A DNA stretch of 13,284 nt from Treponema sp. UBA4232 (lineage in GTDB: Bacteria > Spirochaetota > Spirochaetia > Treponematales > Treponemataceae): positions 1 to 13,284 of the forward strand of contig DGXM01000096.1 in NCBI GenBank assembly GCA_002396325.1, read 5' to 3'. Made by a program: the position numbers and the translations under genes. Below the pieces are notes generated by a model that searched no databases, was not told where the DNA came from, and worked only from the letters and a program-made list of their open reading frames with translations. Numbering within the stretch: the first letter of the stretch is position 1; every line of letters begins with the position of its first letter. Shown here one piece after another: positions 7,342 to 13,284 of the stretch.

Positions 7342-8580
7342 ATGTTCCCTAATATAAACTCTCTTTCTGCCGATAATGAAAGCGTGAAACTGTCATGCAA
7401 ACTGATGGCCACGGTTCTTTTCGCCGCTGCAGGATTATTGCCGCTACAGGCTCAGACCGCCGCCGAACAAAACGAAGAAACTCAGGAAACACGGATTGTT
7501 CCCCTTCTTTTGGAGGGAATATGGGAAAATTACAGCCGCTACGTTGTTTTTGACTCAGGCTATCTTGCATCCTCGGGGGAAGCCGTGCCCCAGATTGTGC
7601 TCAGGACATTCTACCAATGGTACGATGACAGGGCCGCGGAAAGCCATGAATATTCGGAAACAAATCCACGGGACGACAACAACACCACTGCGTCATCAAG
7701 TCCCGCTCAGGAAATACGGATCACGTTTGTGCCCCTTACGGACGAGCTTTTTACGGAAGATTACGGCATCACGACGGTGCAGGAAGACGGAGACGTGCTG
7801 ATTGCGGAAAGCAATCCCTCGGGTGCATGGGATATGGTCGTGGAATTCGGAGGCCGCAGACTCGGTGGAAAAAAGCAGTACCACATCCCGATTGCAGTTA
7901 TCGGCGACAAGCTGTATCTTAAATTCGCAATCAAAAAAGAGGATTCAGATTCTGTTCCCGTAAGTCCTTTTTTGGACGGCACTGTTCTTGAGTCGGGAAA
8001 TATTCTGGCCGGTTACTGGCAGGATGCGGGAAATGCAAACGGAATTCTTGCAAGCATTCCTGTGGAAAACACGGAGCTTCTTTCTTATTACGTGACTGAC
8101 GACGCTGTATATCCCATCCGCTATTGGGAGACTGATATGGAATACGATTCTTCGGCAACGGCATATTTTTCAGACAACGGAGAGGATTTCAGTGTCCCGA
8201 AGCATTTGTGGGTGGGCGACAGAAACTATACATGCACGGTCGGAAGAAGAACACAAATCCGCAATATGAAAAAGACAGACTCTCTGCCTGAACCTCATAC
8301 CGTGAACTCTGTTTTGGTGCAGAAGAATACCACTGATGAATACGGAAATCCCATCGAGTACACGGTGAGGACTTCGACAATCTGCGCATTCGGGGAGCCT
8401 TATCTTACTCTGACCGACGGAACGCGCACCATTGAGGAAATCATCAGAATCAACAATGCACGCAGAAAGCCTCTTCCGCCGCCGCTTTTCCCGCCGCACG
8501 GAATACTTGACTTTGACTGGAGCATCATCGACGATCCGCCTGAAGACTGGAACAGACGGATGCTGGATTTAGGAAAATAA
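7342..8580 (+). CDS. Secreted protein of unknown function
   Basis: A 412-residue protein if started at the ATG at 7342, with GAAG (7331-7334) as a weak ribosome site. A GTG at 7384, 14 codons in, would give a more typical signal peptide (VKLSCKLMATVLFAAAGLLPLQA, cleavage just after), so the true start is undecided. The mature protein is hydrophilic and rich in aromatics and acidic residues, with no transmembrane segment. Two similar-sounding stretches, GIWENYSRYVVFDSG (59-73) and GYWQDAGNANG further on, hint at two related modules. The C-terminus is proline-rich (KPLPPPLFPPHG) and ends in DPPEDWNRRMLDLGK. I do not recognise a family or catalytic motif. It follows thiI by 55 bp and may share its transcript; its 3' end converges with the lipoprotein gene with 8 bp between stops. 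Confidence 0.8.
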   Translation: MFPNINSLSADNESVKLSCKLMATVLFAAAGLLPLQAQTAAEQNEETQETRIVPLLLEGIWENYSRYVVFDSGYLASSGEAVPQIVLRTFYQWYDDRAAESHEYSETNPRDDNNTTASSSPAQEIRITFVPLTDELFTEDYGITTVQEDGDVLIAESNPSGAWDMVVEFGGRRLGGKKQYHIPIAVIGDKLYLKFAIKKEDSDSVPVSPFLDGTVLESGNILAGYWQDAGNANGILASIPVENTELLSYYVTDDAVYPIRYWETDMEYDSSATAYFSDNGEDFSVPKHLWVGDRNYTCTVGRRTQIRNMKKTDSLPEPHTVNSVLVQKNTTDEYGNPIEYTVRTSTICAFGEPYLTLTDGTRTIEEIIRINNARRKPLPPPLFPPHGILDFDWSIIDDPPEDWNRRMLDLGK

Positions 8581-8588
8581 GCGGAACC

Positions 8589-9155
8589 TCACTTTCTCTT
8601 CACGAACTGGATGTAGTCCAAGAGCATTCCTGTGTCTCCGTTTTTGTTGCCGGCTTTTGCCTGAATGGAAATGAGGACTGTTCTTGGTTCGTCAATGGTG
8701 AAGTAGACCGGAGTTCTTGTGGTGAGCTCAAATGTTCCGAGCGGGGGATTGCTTGGATACATGCGGTAGGGATTTTCGTCTATGACCACGTAGAATGCCG
8801 ACTGTTCGCTTTTGTATGCCTTTTCCGAAACAAGACATTCGTATGTGCCCGCCGGAAGCTGGACTTTCATTTGGGCCTTGGACGCTGCGTTTTCAATTCT
8901 GATTGCATATCTGCTCGATGCATTTTCATCCTGAATGATGACGCACTGGCTCAAAAGCATGGATTCACATTCATATTTTATGCCCGCGCCTGAAAATTCA
9001 ACAACGGGAAGATCTGTAAGCACCATCGGCTTGACGACGGCTTCCTCTTCTTTTTCTTCTCCAGACTGTACGGCTGCGGCTTTCGTTGACGCACATCCTG
9101 CTGCAATCGACATCAACGCGGCCACGGCTCCTGCACACAAAAAAGCTCGTTTCAT
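8589..9155 (-). CDS. Lipoprotein with possible carbohydrate-binding-module-like fold
   Basis: A 188-residue lipoprotein. The ATG at 9155 is chosen over an upstream in-frame ATG (9179) because AGGAG (9161-9165 on the plus strand) lies five bases ahead and the start gives a type II signal peptide (MKRAFLCAGAVAALMSIAAG) with lipid-attachment Cys21 in the box SIAAGC. A charged linker (GEEKEEEA) follows. Residues from about 55 form an all-beta pattern: YECESMLL, LPAGTYECLV, AFYVVIDENPY, a final LDYIQF. This order resembles the jelly-roll of CBM6/CBM35-type modules (opening acidic strand, LPAGTY turn, closing DYI strand). Whether it binds sugar is inference; no catalytic domain is attached. It is transcribed on its own, with a likely promoter and a leader hairpin ahead. 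Confidence 0.8.
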   Translation of the reverse strand: MKRAFLCAGAVAALMSIAAGCASTKAAAVQSGEEKEEEAVVKPMVLTDLPVVEFSGAGIKYECESMLLSQCVIIQDENASSRYAIRIENAASKAQMKVQLPAGTYECLVSEKAYKSEQSAFYVVIDENPYRMYPSNPPLGTFELTTRTPVYFTIDEPRTVLISIQAKAGNKNGDTGMLLDYIQFVKRK

Positions 9156-9181
9156 AATCACTCCTATTAAATCGTTCAACA

Positions 9182-9209
9182 GCGGGACCCGGATGATTTT
9201 CCTGCCCGC
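9182..9209 (-). promoter_or_regulatory. Leader hairpin upstream of the lipoprotein gene
   Basis: GCGGG and CCCGC at the two ends (9205-9209 and 9182-9186) can pair, with an inner GGA/TCC helix separated by a small internal loop. It lies in the predicted 5' untranslated region about 27 bases upstream of the ATG. No T-run follows on the minus strand, so it is not a terminator. It may stabilise or control the mRNA; this is speculative. Confidence 0.25.
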
Positions 9210-9266
9210 CGCAGTATTCTTAAGGGAACCTTGATAATTTTATTTTTCCGATGTCGCCTTAATTTC

Positions 9267-9296
9267 AATATAATATCATAAAATCCTGTTTTTGAA
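9267..9296 (-). promoter_or_regulatory. Possible promoter of the lipoprotein gene
   Basis: On the minus strand, TTCAAA (9296-9291) and TATATT (9272-9267) are 18 bases apart, in AT-rich sequence directly after the rep stop. The start would be near 9260, giving a leader of about 105 nt. The fit is moderate only (four of six and five of six to consensus), but the 151-bp gap after rep makes a separate promoter plausible. Confidence 0.35.
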
Positions 9297-9306
9297 CAGT
9301 ATGCCG

Positions 9307-11337
9307 CTAAAGTTTGGGGACTCTGGGGCGCGCGAGGTTTTTCAGCATGTTCTGAAGAAGTTCATGCGCCTCTTCCGCGTCAACGGTTTTTGACGGCTCG
9401 TGATATGTTATGAGATGTTCTGGAATCTCGTCCAGAAATCTGCTGGTCTGACATTCAACAGAGGCATTCATCTTTCTTCTGTGAAGACATGACGAAATGA
9501 AGAGTCTGTCCCTTGCTCTTGTGACGGCAACGTAGAAAAGCCTTCGCTCTTCTTCAATGGCGGCATCTCCTCCTTCTTCAACAGCTCTTGCGTGAGGCAT
9601 GAGTCCTTCTTCCGCGCCTGCAATGAACACAACCGGGAATTCAAGTCCCTTGCTTGCATGAACGGTCATCAGGTTCACCTTGCCCTTGTCCTGTTCCCCG
9701 TCATCCAAATCGTCCCTGGAGAGAAGGGTTATGCGGTTCAGGTAGGCATACAGGCTTGTGTCCGGGTTTTCGGGGTTGTTTTCCCATTGTTCCATGCTTT
9801 TTATGAGACTTTCCACGTTCATCATCTTGAATCTCGCGGCTTTTTCACTTTTCGGATTTTCTGCAATCAGATAGTCAAGGTACTGTATTTCGTCAACAAG
9901 ACTCCTGACTTTTTTGGAAAGGCCTTTTCCGCTGAGCATTGTCTTGAAATTGTCAATCAGAGAAACGAATTCCTCAAAATCGGCTCTGGTGGAGGCGCTT
10001 ACAGGGCAGTTTTCCAATGGGGCTGCAAGGATTGTCTGTATTGCTTCCCACAAAGAGGAGCCCATTGCGTCCGCCACATTGTTCACGGCTTCGATTGCGG
10101 CTCTTCCTATTCCACGGCGGGGAGTGTTTATGATGCGCAGAAGATTCACGTCGTCATCGTGGTTTGAAATCACCCTGAGATAGCTGATTACGTCTTTTAT
10201 CTCCTTGCGTTCGAAAAAACTTGTTCCACCGCTCATCACGTAGGGAATGTTTGCCTCAAGGAATGCCTCTTCAATCGGACGGCTCTGCGTGTTGGCCCTC
10301 ATCAGAACACCGAAGTCGTCGTATTTTCTTTTTTCCTCGGCGCAGATGCCCTGTATGCTTTCGGCTATGAAATCCGCTTCTGCGGCTTCGTTTTCCGGCA
10401 TGAAGATTTCGATGGGGCGTCCGTCTCCATTTCCGGACCACAGTTCCTTGTCCTTGCGGTTGGTGTTGTGTCTTATGACTCCGTTTGCTGCGGCAAGAAT
10501 TGTGCCCGTTGATCTGTAATTCTGCTCAAGGCGTATTTCCTGCATTCCCGGAAAGTCTTTTTCGAAATTGATTATGTTCTGATAGTCCGCACCACGCCAG
10601 GAGTATATGCTCTGGTCGTCGTCTCCCACTACCGCGACGTTTCTGTCTGAAAGAAGATGCATGAGTTCGTACTGCTGATGGCTTGTGTCCTGGAATTCGT
10701 CCACCATTATGTAGCGGTAACGGTTTTTGTATTCCTGAAGGACTTCGGGATGCTCGTGGAAAAGTCTGATGGGCAGGGTTATAAGGTCATCGAAATCCAC
10801 TGCATTGAAAAGTTTGAGACCTTCCTGGTATCCTGTGTAGAGAGCCTTGTACTGGTCTGCATCCGAAGTGAACTGCTTGCGGCCTGTCTTTATGTCGCTG
10901 AAAAGAACTCCGATTTTATATAAGTCAAGGGCCTCTGCCGTGAATTTCAAGTCCCGTCCCGTTTCTTTGATGAGCGCATATCTGTCAGTCTCGTCGTAAA
11001 TGGAAAAATTCGTCCTGTAGCCAAGTTTGTCTATGTCCTGCCTCAGAATTTTCACTCCGAACGCATGGAATGTGCTGATTGTGAGGCTCTGGAGTTTTTT
11101 TCCAGTAAGCTGCTTGATTCGGTCTTCCATCTCTTTGGCGGCTTTGTTCGTAAAGGTGAGGGCGAGAATCTGACTTTGCGGAATGCCTTTTTCCAGCATG
11201 TTTGCGATTCTGTACGTGATGACCCTTGTTTTTCCGCTTCCGGCACCCGCGATAATTAAAATCGGACCGTCTATTGTTGTGACGGCCCGGTACTGCTGCG
11301 GATTCAGCTCGTTTTTCAAATCTTCTTCCAATGACAT
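9307..11337 (-). CDS. rep: Rep-type superfamily 1 DNA helicase
   Basis: A 676-residue 3'-5' helicase of the UvrD/PcrA/Rep group that unwinds DNA and clears proteins ahead of forks, used in restart and repair. Motifs in order: Q motif near LNPQQYRAV, Walker A AGAGSGKT (30-37), motif Ia LTFTNKAA (60-67), DEFQD (213-217), VGDDDQSIYSWRGA (237-250), QNYRS (272-276), MTVHASKGLEFP (557-568) and ERRLFYVAVTRARDRL (597-612). Rep is preferred to UvrD or PcrA because of the segments NFSIYDETDRYALIKE and SGGTSFFERKEIKDVISYLRV, which I recall as closest to E. coli Rep, and the length (about 673 there). The ATG at 11337 has no Shine-Dalgarno sequence and lies almost on top of a predicted start of transcription. 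Together with PriA it covers two parts of the restart machinery. Confidence 0.93.
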   Translation of the reverse strand: MSLEEDLKNELNPQQYRAVTTIDGPILIIAGAGSGKTRVITYRIANMLEKGIPQSQILALTFTNKAAKEMEDRIKQLTGKKLQSLTISTFHAFGVKILRQDIDKLGYRTNFSIYDETDRYALIKETGRDLKFTAEALDLYKIGVLFSDIKTGRKQFTSDADQYKALYTGYQEGLKLFNAVDFDDLITLPIRLFHEHPEVLQEYKNRYRYIMVDEFQDTSHQQYELMHLLSDRNVAVVGDDDQSIYSWRGADYQNIINFEKDFPGMQEIRLEQNYRSTGTILAAANGVIRHNTNRKDKELWSGNGDGRPIEIFMPENEAAEADFIAESIQGICAEEKRKYDDFGVLMRANTQSRPIEEAFLEANIPYVMSGGTSFFERKEIKDVISYLRVISNHDDDVNLLRIINTPRRGIGRAAIEAVNNVADAMGSSLWEAIQTILAAPLENCPVSASTRADFEEFVSLIDNFKTMLSGKGLSKKVRSLVDEIQYLDYLIAENPKSEKAARFKMMNVESLIKSMEQWENNPENPDTSLYAYLNRITLLSRDDLDDGEQDKGKVNLMTVHASKGLEFPVVFIAGAEEGLMPHARAVEEGGDAAIEEERRLFYVAVTRARDRLFISSCLHRRKMNASVECQTSRFLDEIPEHLITYHEPSKTVDAEEAHELLQNMLKNLARPRVPKL

Positions 11338-11345
11338 ACCCGGAC

Positions 11346-11374
11346 ATTGTAATTCTATTGTTAAAAATAGTAAA
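11346..11374 (-). promoter_or_regulatory. Possible promoter giving a near-leaderless rep mRNA
   Basis: On the minus strand TTTACT (11374-11369) and TACAAT (11351-11346) are 17 bases apart, so transcription would begin about 11339, two bases before the rep ATG. That agrees with the missing Shine-Dalgarno sequence. The -35 match is moderate. A second, less likely arrangement (TTGTAG-16-TAACAA, 11385-11358) would give a short normal leader. Confidence 0.4.
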
Positions 11375-11386
11375 GTATGCTACAAT
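11358..11386 (+). promoter_or_regulatory. Sigma-70-type promoter of hexokinase
   Basis: TTGTTA (11358-11363) and TACAAT (11381-11386) are 17 bases apart, with TGC immediately before the -10 as an extended -10 element. The start would be near 11393, about 100 nt upstream of the hexokinase ATG. It interleaves with the opposing rep promoter candidates. Confidence 0.65.
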
Positions 11387-11407
11387 GGTAGAACAAGGTG
11401 ATTTCTT

Positions 11408-11443
11408 ATGGTCCTGCCGTATCTGGAAACCGCCTGGCACTGA
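11408..11443 (+). CDS. Possible 11-codon leader peptide upstream of hexokinase
   Basis: An ATG at 11408, with AAGGTG (11395-11400) seven bases upstream, opens the short frame MVLPYLETAWH followed by TGA. It sits in the predicted hexokinase leader and is followed by an AT-rich hairpin and T-run. Short frames are common by chance and no run of a control codon stands out, so this is weak. Confidence 0.22.
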   Translation: MVLPYLETAWH

Positions 11444-11453
11444 TCTGCCTTCA

Positions 11454-11477
11454 TTAAGAAAATTCTTGATTGTTTTT
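11454..11477 (+). promoter_or_regulatory. AT-rich hairpin and T-run in the hexokinase leader
   Basis: TTAAGAA (11454-11460) can pair with TTCTTGA (11463-11469, one G-U pair), and TTGTTTTT follows directly, ending just before the ribosome site AAAGGAG (11478-11484). The shape is that of an attenuator, but the stem has little GC and the loop is very tight, so it may be too weak to act. Confidence 0.22.
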
Positions 11478-11493
11478 AAAGGAGTTTGGCAAA

Positions 11494-12789
11494 ATGAATA
11501 ATGCTGTTGCCGCTTTTTTGGGGAAGCACAATTTTCCCGTTCACATGGACGTCAACCCGGTGATTGACGCACTGCTTTTCGATATGCACGAAGGTCTTTC
11601 CGGAAGACCAGCAGCCCAGGACATGATCCGCACTTTCTGTAATCCTCCTGCCAAAAGAGCTGCCGGTGAAAGCGTGATTGTCATTGATGCCGGCGGCACG
11701 AATTTCCGCTCATGCCTTGTTACATTCGACCAGCAGGGAAAGGCCGTCATCGACTTCATGGAAAAAACACGCATGCCGGGAATCGAAAGGGAGCTTTCAC
11801 GCAGGGAATTCTTTGATCAGTTTGCAGAAAATCTTGAGCACTTGAAGGACAAGTCCGCGAACATCGGATTCTGTTTCTCATATCCAATGACCATTACCGA
11901 AGACGGTGACGGAATACTTTTGGGCTTCTCAAAGGAAATAAAGGCCCCCGAAGTCGTGGGATGTCACGTTGGAAAAGAACTTGCACAGACGCTTGCAGCC
12001 CACGGATGGCAGAAAAAAGTCCACATTTCCATGCTCAACGACACTGTTGCGGCATTGCTTGCGGGTGCCGCCTGTCCCGATGAAGGAAACCGCTACTCAT
12101 CATACATAGGATTCATACTTGGCACTGGAATGAACGGAGCCTACATACAGCCCGCCGACAGCCGGTACAAGGGACTGAAGGAACAGATTATCGTATGCGA
12201 GAACGGGAAATTCGACAAAGCCCAGCGTTCGGATTTTGATGTGGCCTATGACAGGAAATCCGTGAAACCGGGCTCTTCACTCCTTGAGAAGATGTGTTCA
12301 GGCGCATACCTTGGTCCGGTAAGCTATGAGGTGATTCATACGGCGGCAGAGGAGGGGCTTTTCAGCAGGAAATTCGCAGAGAGTCTCCTTGCAATCAATT
12401 CCCTGACCCTTATTGAAATGGACGCTTTCCTCCATGCACCTTTCGGAACAGGCTCAATTCTCGGAGCAAAAGCCGCGGAGTCAGCCACAATGGAAGATTA
12501 CGACACCCTGCACCAGCTGCTTGATGCCGTTGTCGAGCGTTCTGCACGTTTCACTGCCGCACTTCTTTCTGCATGCGTCATTAAGAGCGGTCGTGGAACC
12601 AATGCCGCGGAGCCTGTGTGCATCCTCTGCAACGGAACCACGTTCTTCAAGACATACAAAATCCGAAGCCGTGTTGAAGGTTACCTTGACGAGCTTTTGG
12701 TAAGACAGAGAGGTCTTTTCTATGAAATCATCAGCCGCGACAACGACATTACTCTCGGAGCCGCAATAGCCGGACTCATTGGAAAATAA
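11494..12789 (+). CDS. Hexokinase (eukaryote-type family)
   Basis: A 431-residue sugar kinase that uses ATP to phosphorylate glucose and probably other hexoses at C6, the entry step of glycolysis. It has the actin-like ATPase fold: phosphate-1 motif DAGGTNFRSC (65-74), sugar-binding segment FSYPMTITEDGDG (128-140), LNDTVAALLAG (181-191) with catalytic Asp183, adenosine-side motif ILGTGMNGAYI (208-218) and a C-terminal CILCNGTTFFKTY segment. These place it in the two-domain hexokinase family also found in eukaryotes and in treponemes rather than the bacterial glucokinase or ROK families. The ATG at 11494 has AAAGGAG (11478-11484) nine bases upstream; an upstream in-frame TTG at 11470 lies before that site. 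It seems to be a single-gene unit with its own promoter. Confidence 0.92.
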   Translation: MNNAVAAFLGKHNFPVHMDVNPVIDALLFDMHEGLSGRPAAQDMIRTFCNPPAKRAAGESVIVIDAGGTNFRSCLVTFDQQGKAVIDFMEKTRMPGIERELSRREFFDQFAENLEHLKDKSANIGFCFSYPMTITEDGDGILLGFSKEIKAPEVVGCHVGKELAQTLAAHGWQKKVHISMLNDTVAALLAGAACPDEGNRYSSYIGFILGTGMNGAYIQPADSRYKGLKEQIIVCENGKFDKAQRSDFDVAYDRKSVKPGSSLLEKMCSGAYLGPVSYEVIHTAAEEGLFSRKFAESLLAINSLTLIEMDAFLHAPFGTGSILGAKAAESATMEDYDTLHQLLDAVVERSARFTAALLSACVIKSGRGTNAAEPVCILCNGTTFFKTYKIRSRVEGYLDELLVRQRGLFYEIISRDNDITLGAAIAGLIGK

Positions 12790-12793
12790 CAAA

Positions 12794-12877
12794 ATGCAGA
12801 GTCAGCTCGAAAGACTGAGGTTTTTCGAGGCTCTCAAAATTCGAAAATCGGTTTCCCGAAAGCACAAACGGCATTAA
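12794..12877 (+). CDS. Possible 27-codon basic small ORF after hexokinase
   Basis: An ATG four bases after the hexokinase stop opens a 27-codon frame ending in TAA at 12875. The peptide begins MQSQLERLRFFEALKIRK, which could be an amphipathic helix, and ends in a cluster of Lys, Arg and His. There is no clear Shine-Dalgarno sequence, so translation would depend on coupling with hexokinase. A 7-bp inverted repeat (CTCGAAA 12806-12812, TTTCGAG 12823-12829) lies within it. May be chance. Confidence 0.18.
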   Translation: MQSQLERLRFFEALKIRKSVSRKHKRH

Positions 12878-12883
12878 AACATT

Positions 12884-12910
12884 TAAATATTTTTTTCGGG
12901 GGGCCGATAA
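12884..12910 (+). promoter_or_regulatory. Sigma-28 (FliA) flagellar promoter for flbB
   Basis: TAAA (12884-12887), 15 bases, then GCCGATAA (12903-12910) is an exact fit to the core consensus of the flagellar sigma factor FliA. Transcription would start near 12917, about 54 nt upstream of the GTG at 12971. The position directly in front of a putative flagellar gene supports both calls. Confidence 0.75.
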
Positions 12911-12947
12911 TCTAAAAAACGCTTGGAGAGCCGGGTATTATTCCTGG

Positions 12948-12969
12948 GTTTTCCGCAAGAGGGGAAAAC
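12948..12969 (+). promoter_or_regulatory. Hairpin covering the flbB ribosome-binding site
   Basis: GTTTTCC (12948-12954) pairs perfectly over 7 bp with GGAAAAC (12963-12969), with an 8-nt loop. The ribosome site AGAGGGG lies partly in the loop and partly in the 3' arm, and the arm ends one base before the GTG. The structure could limit ribosome access; that role is inference. Confidence 0.4.
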
Positions 12970-12970
12970 A

Positions 12971-13284
12971 GTGGCACGAGGCAAGGTTCTTGGTAAGTCA
13001 ATTATACTCATAATTTTCATCATTATAGTGGTCATTTTCGGACTCATGTGGTTTGATTTTCTTGGAGTCATTCAGGCAAAGAAACTTTTTTCTCCTGTGT
13101 ACCGCCTGCTGAAGATGGAGCCACAGACCACGGTTTCCGCTTCATCACCTGCCGACTTGGCTGAAGAGGATCTTGACAACGCAAGATGGGCAAAAAGACT
13201 TGAAGCCCTTGATGTCCGCACCGAAGAACTTGACAAGCGGGAATCGGACATTCTGGCCGGCGAGGAAAACAACGCTCAGATTGC
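12971..13284 (+). CDS. flbB: Probable flagellar collar protein FlbB, N-terminal part (3' end outside window)
   Basis: The first 104 codons of a membrane protein starting at GTG 12971, with AGAGGGG five to six bases ahead. The sequence has a short basic N-terminus (MARGKVLGKS), one transmembrane segment (about residues 11-34, very rich in Ile and Val), a region with PVYRLL, then a charged stretch from about residue 66 (EEDLDNARWAKRLEALDV, ELDKRESDI) that looks like the start of a coiled coil. This order, and the WFDFLG segment just after the membrane helix, is what I recall for FlbB of spirochaetes, a component of the periplasmic flagellar collar that helps assemble the motor. The sigma-28 promoter directly upstream supports a flagellar role. 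FlbB's C-terminal MgtE_N-like domain, which would settle the identity, lies outside the window. An alternative is another single-pass coiled-coil protein. Confidence 0.7.
   Translation, partial: MARGKVLGKSIILIIFIIIVVIFGLMWFDFLGVIQAKKLFSPVYRLLKMEPQTTVSASSPADLAEEDLDNARWAKRLEALDVRTEELDKRESDILAGEENNAQI

Noticed and set aside
9286..9299. CTGTT/AACAG hairpin after rep as a terminator
   Set aside because: The stem has only 5 bp and is followed by GATTTTATG rather than a true T-run; too weak to call.
9592..10167. 191-codon open frame on the plus strand
   Set aside because: Antisense to rep across its conserved helicase domains; a shadow.
11435..11448. TGGCAC...TGC resembling a sigma-54 promoter ahead of hexokinase
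   Set aside because: The GG and GC elements are one base too close for a sigma-54 promoter, and a good sigma-70 type promoter lies upstream.
1..13284. Mobile elements, CRISPR arrays, tRNA/rRNA genes, defence system
   Set aside because: No direct-repeat array, transposase, integrase, phage or restriction gene and no tRNA-like cloverleaf were seen; the genes are housekeeping and envelope genes.

Overview
The window looks like a piece of chromosome from a spirochaete, most likely a Treponema-type bacterium of the gut or rumen kind. The evidence is a family-4 uracil-DNA glycosylase, a Rep-type helicase, a eukaryote-type hexokinase of the kind found in treponemes, a start resembling the spirochaetal flagellar collar protein FlbB, several outer-membrane barrel-like proteins and a lipoprotein. 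The assignment rests on protein resemblance recalled from memory, not on a search. Coding density is high, with no gap above about 220 bp. I see no tRNA, rRNA, CRISPR array, insertion sequence or phage gene.

Layout. Positions 1-603 (+) are the 3' end of clpB, followed 11 bp later by a small secreted barrel-like protein (615-1088). These converge on a two-gene minus-strand operon, uracil-DNA glycosylase then priA (3902 down to 1108). From a compact divergent promoter region (about 4020-4070) a plus-strand run starts: a large Wzi-like outer-membrane barrel protein (4121-6052), thiI (6069-7286) and a secreted protein of unknown function (7342-8580). A lipoprotein with a possible carbohydrate-binding-module-like fold (9155-8589) and a Rep-type helicase (11337-9307) lie on the minus strand. 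A second compact divergent promoter region (about 11346-11386) separates rep from hexokinase (11494-12789). The window ends in the first 104 codons of a probable flbB, preceded by an exact sigma-28 promoter.

How the genes fit together. Three themes recur: genome maintenance (PriA, UDG, Rep), cell envelope (the small barrel protein, the Wzi-like protein, the secreted unknown and the lipoprotein), and central functions (ClpB proteostasis, ThiI tRNA thiolation, hexokinase glycolysis, flagellar motor). No multi-gene novel system such as a defence island or biosynthetic cluster is evident; this is mostly housekeeping chromosome. The most interesting signals are regulatory: two sets of interleaved divergent promoters, short leader ORFs with possible hairpins upstream of the glycosylase and hexokinase genes, a possibly leaderless rep mRNA, and a sigma-28 promoter plus a hairpin over the ribosome-binding site in front of flbB. 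The clearest uncharacterised proteins are those at 615-1088, 7342-8580 and 8589-9155.
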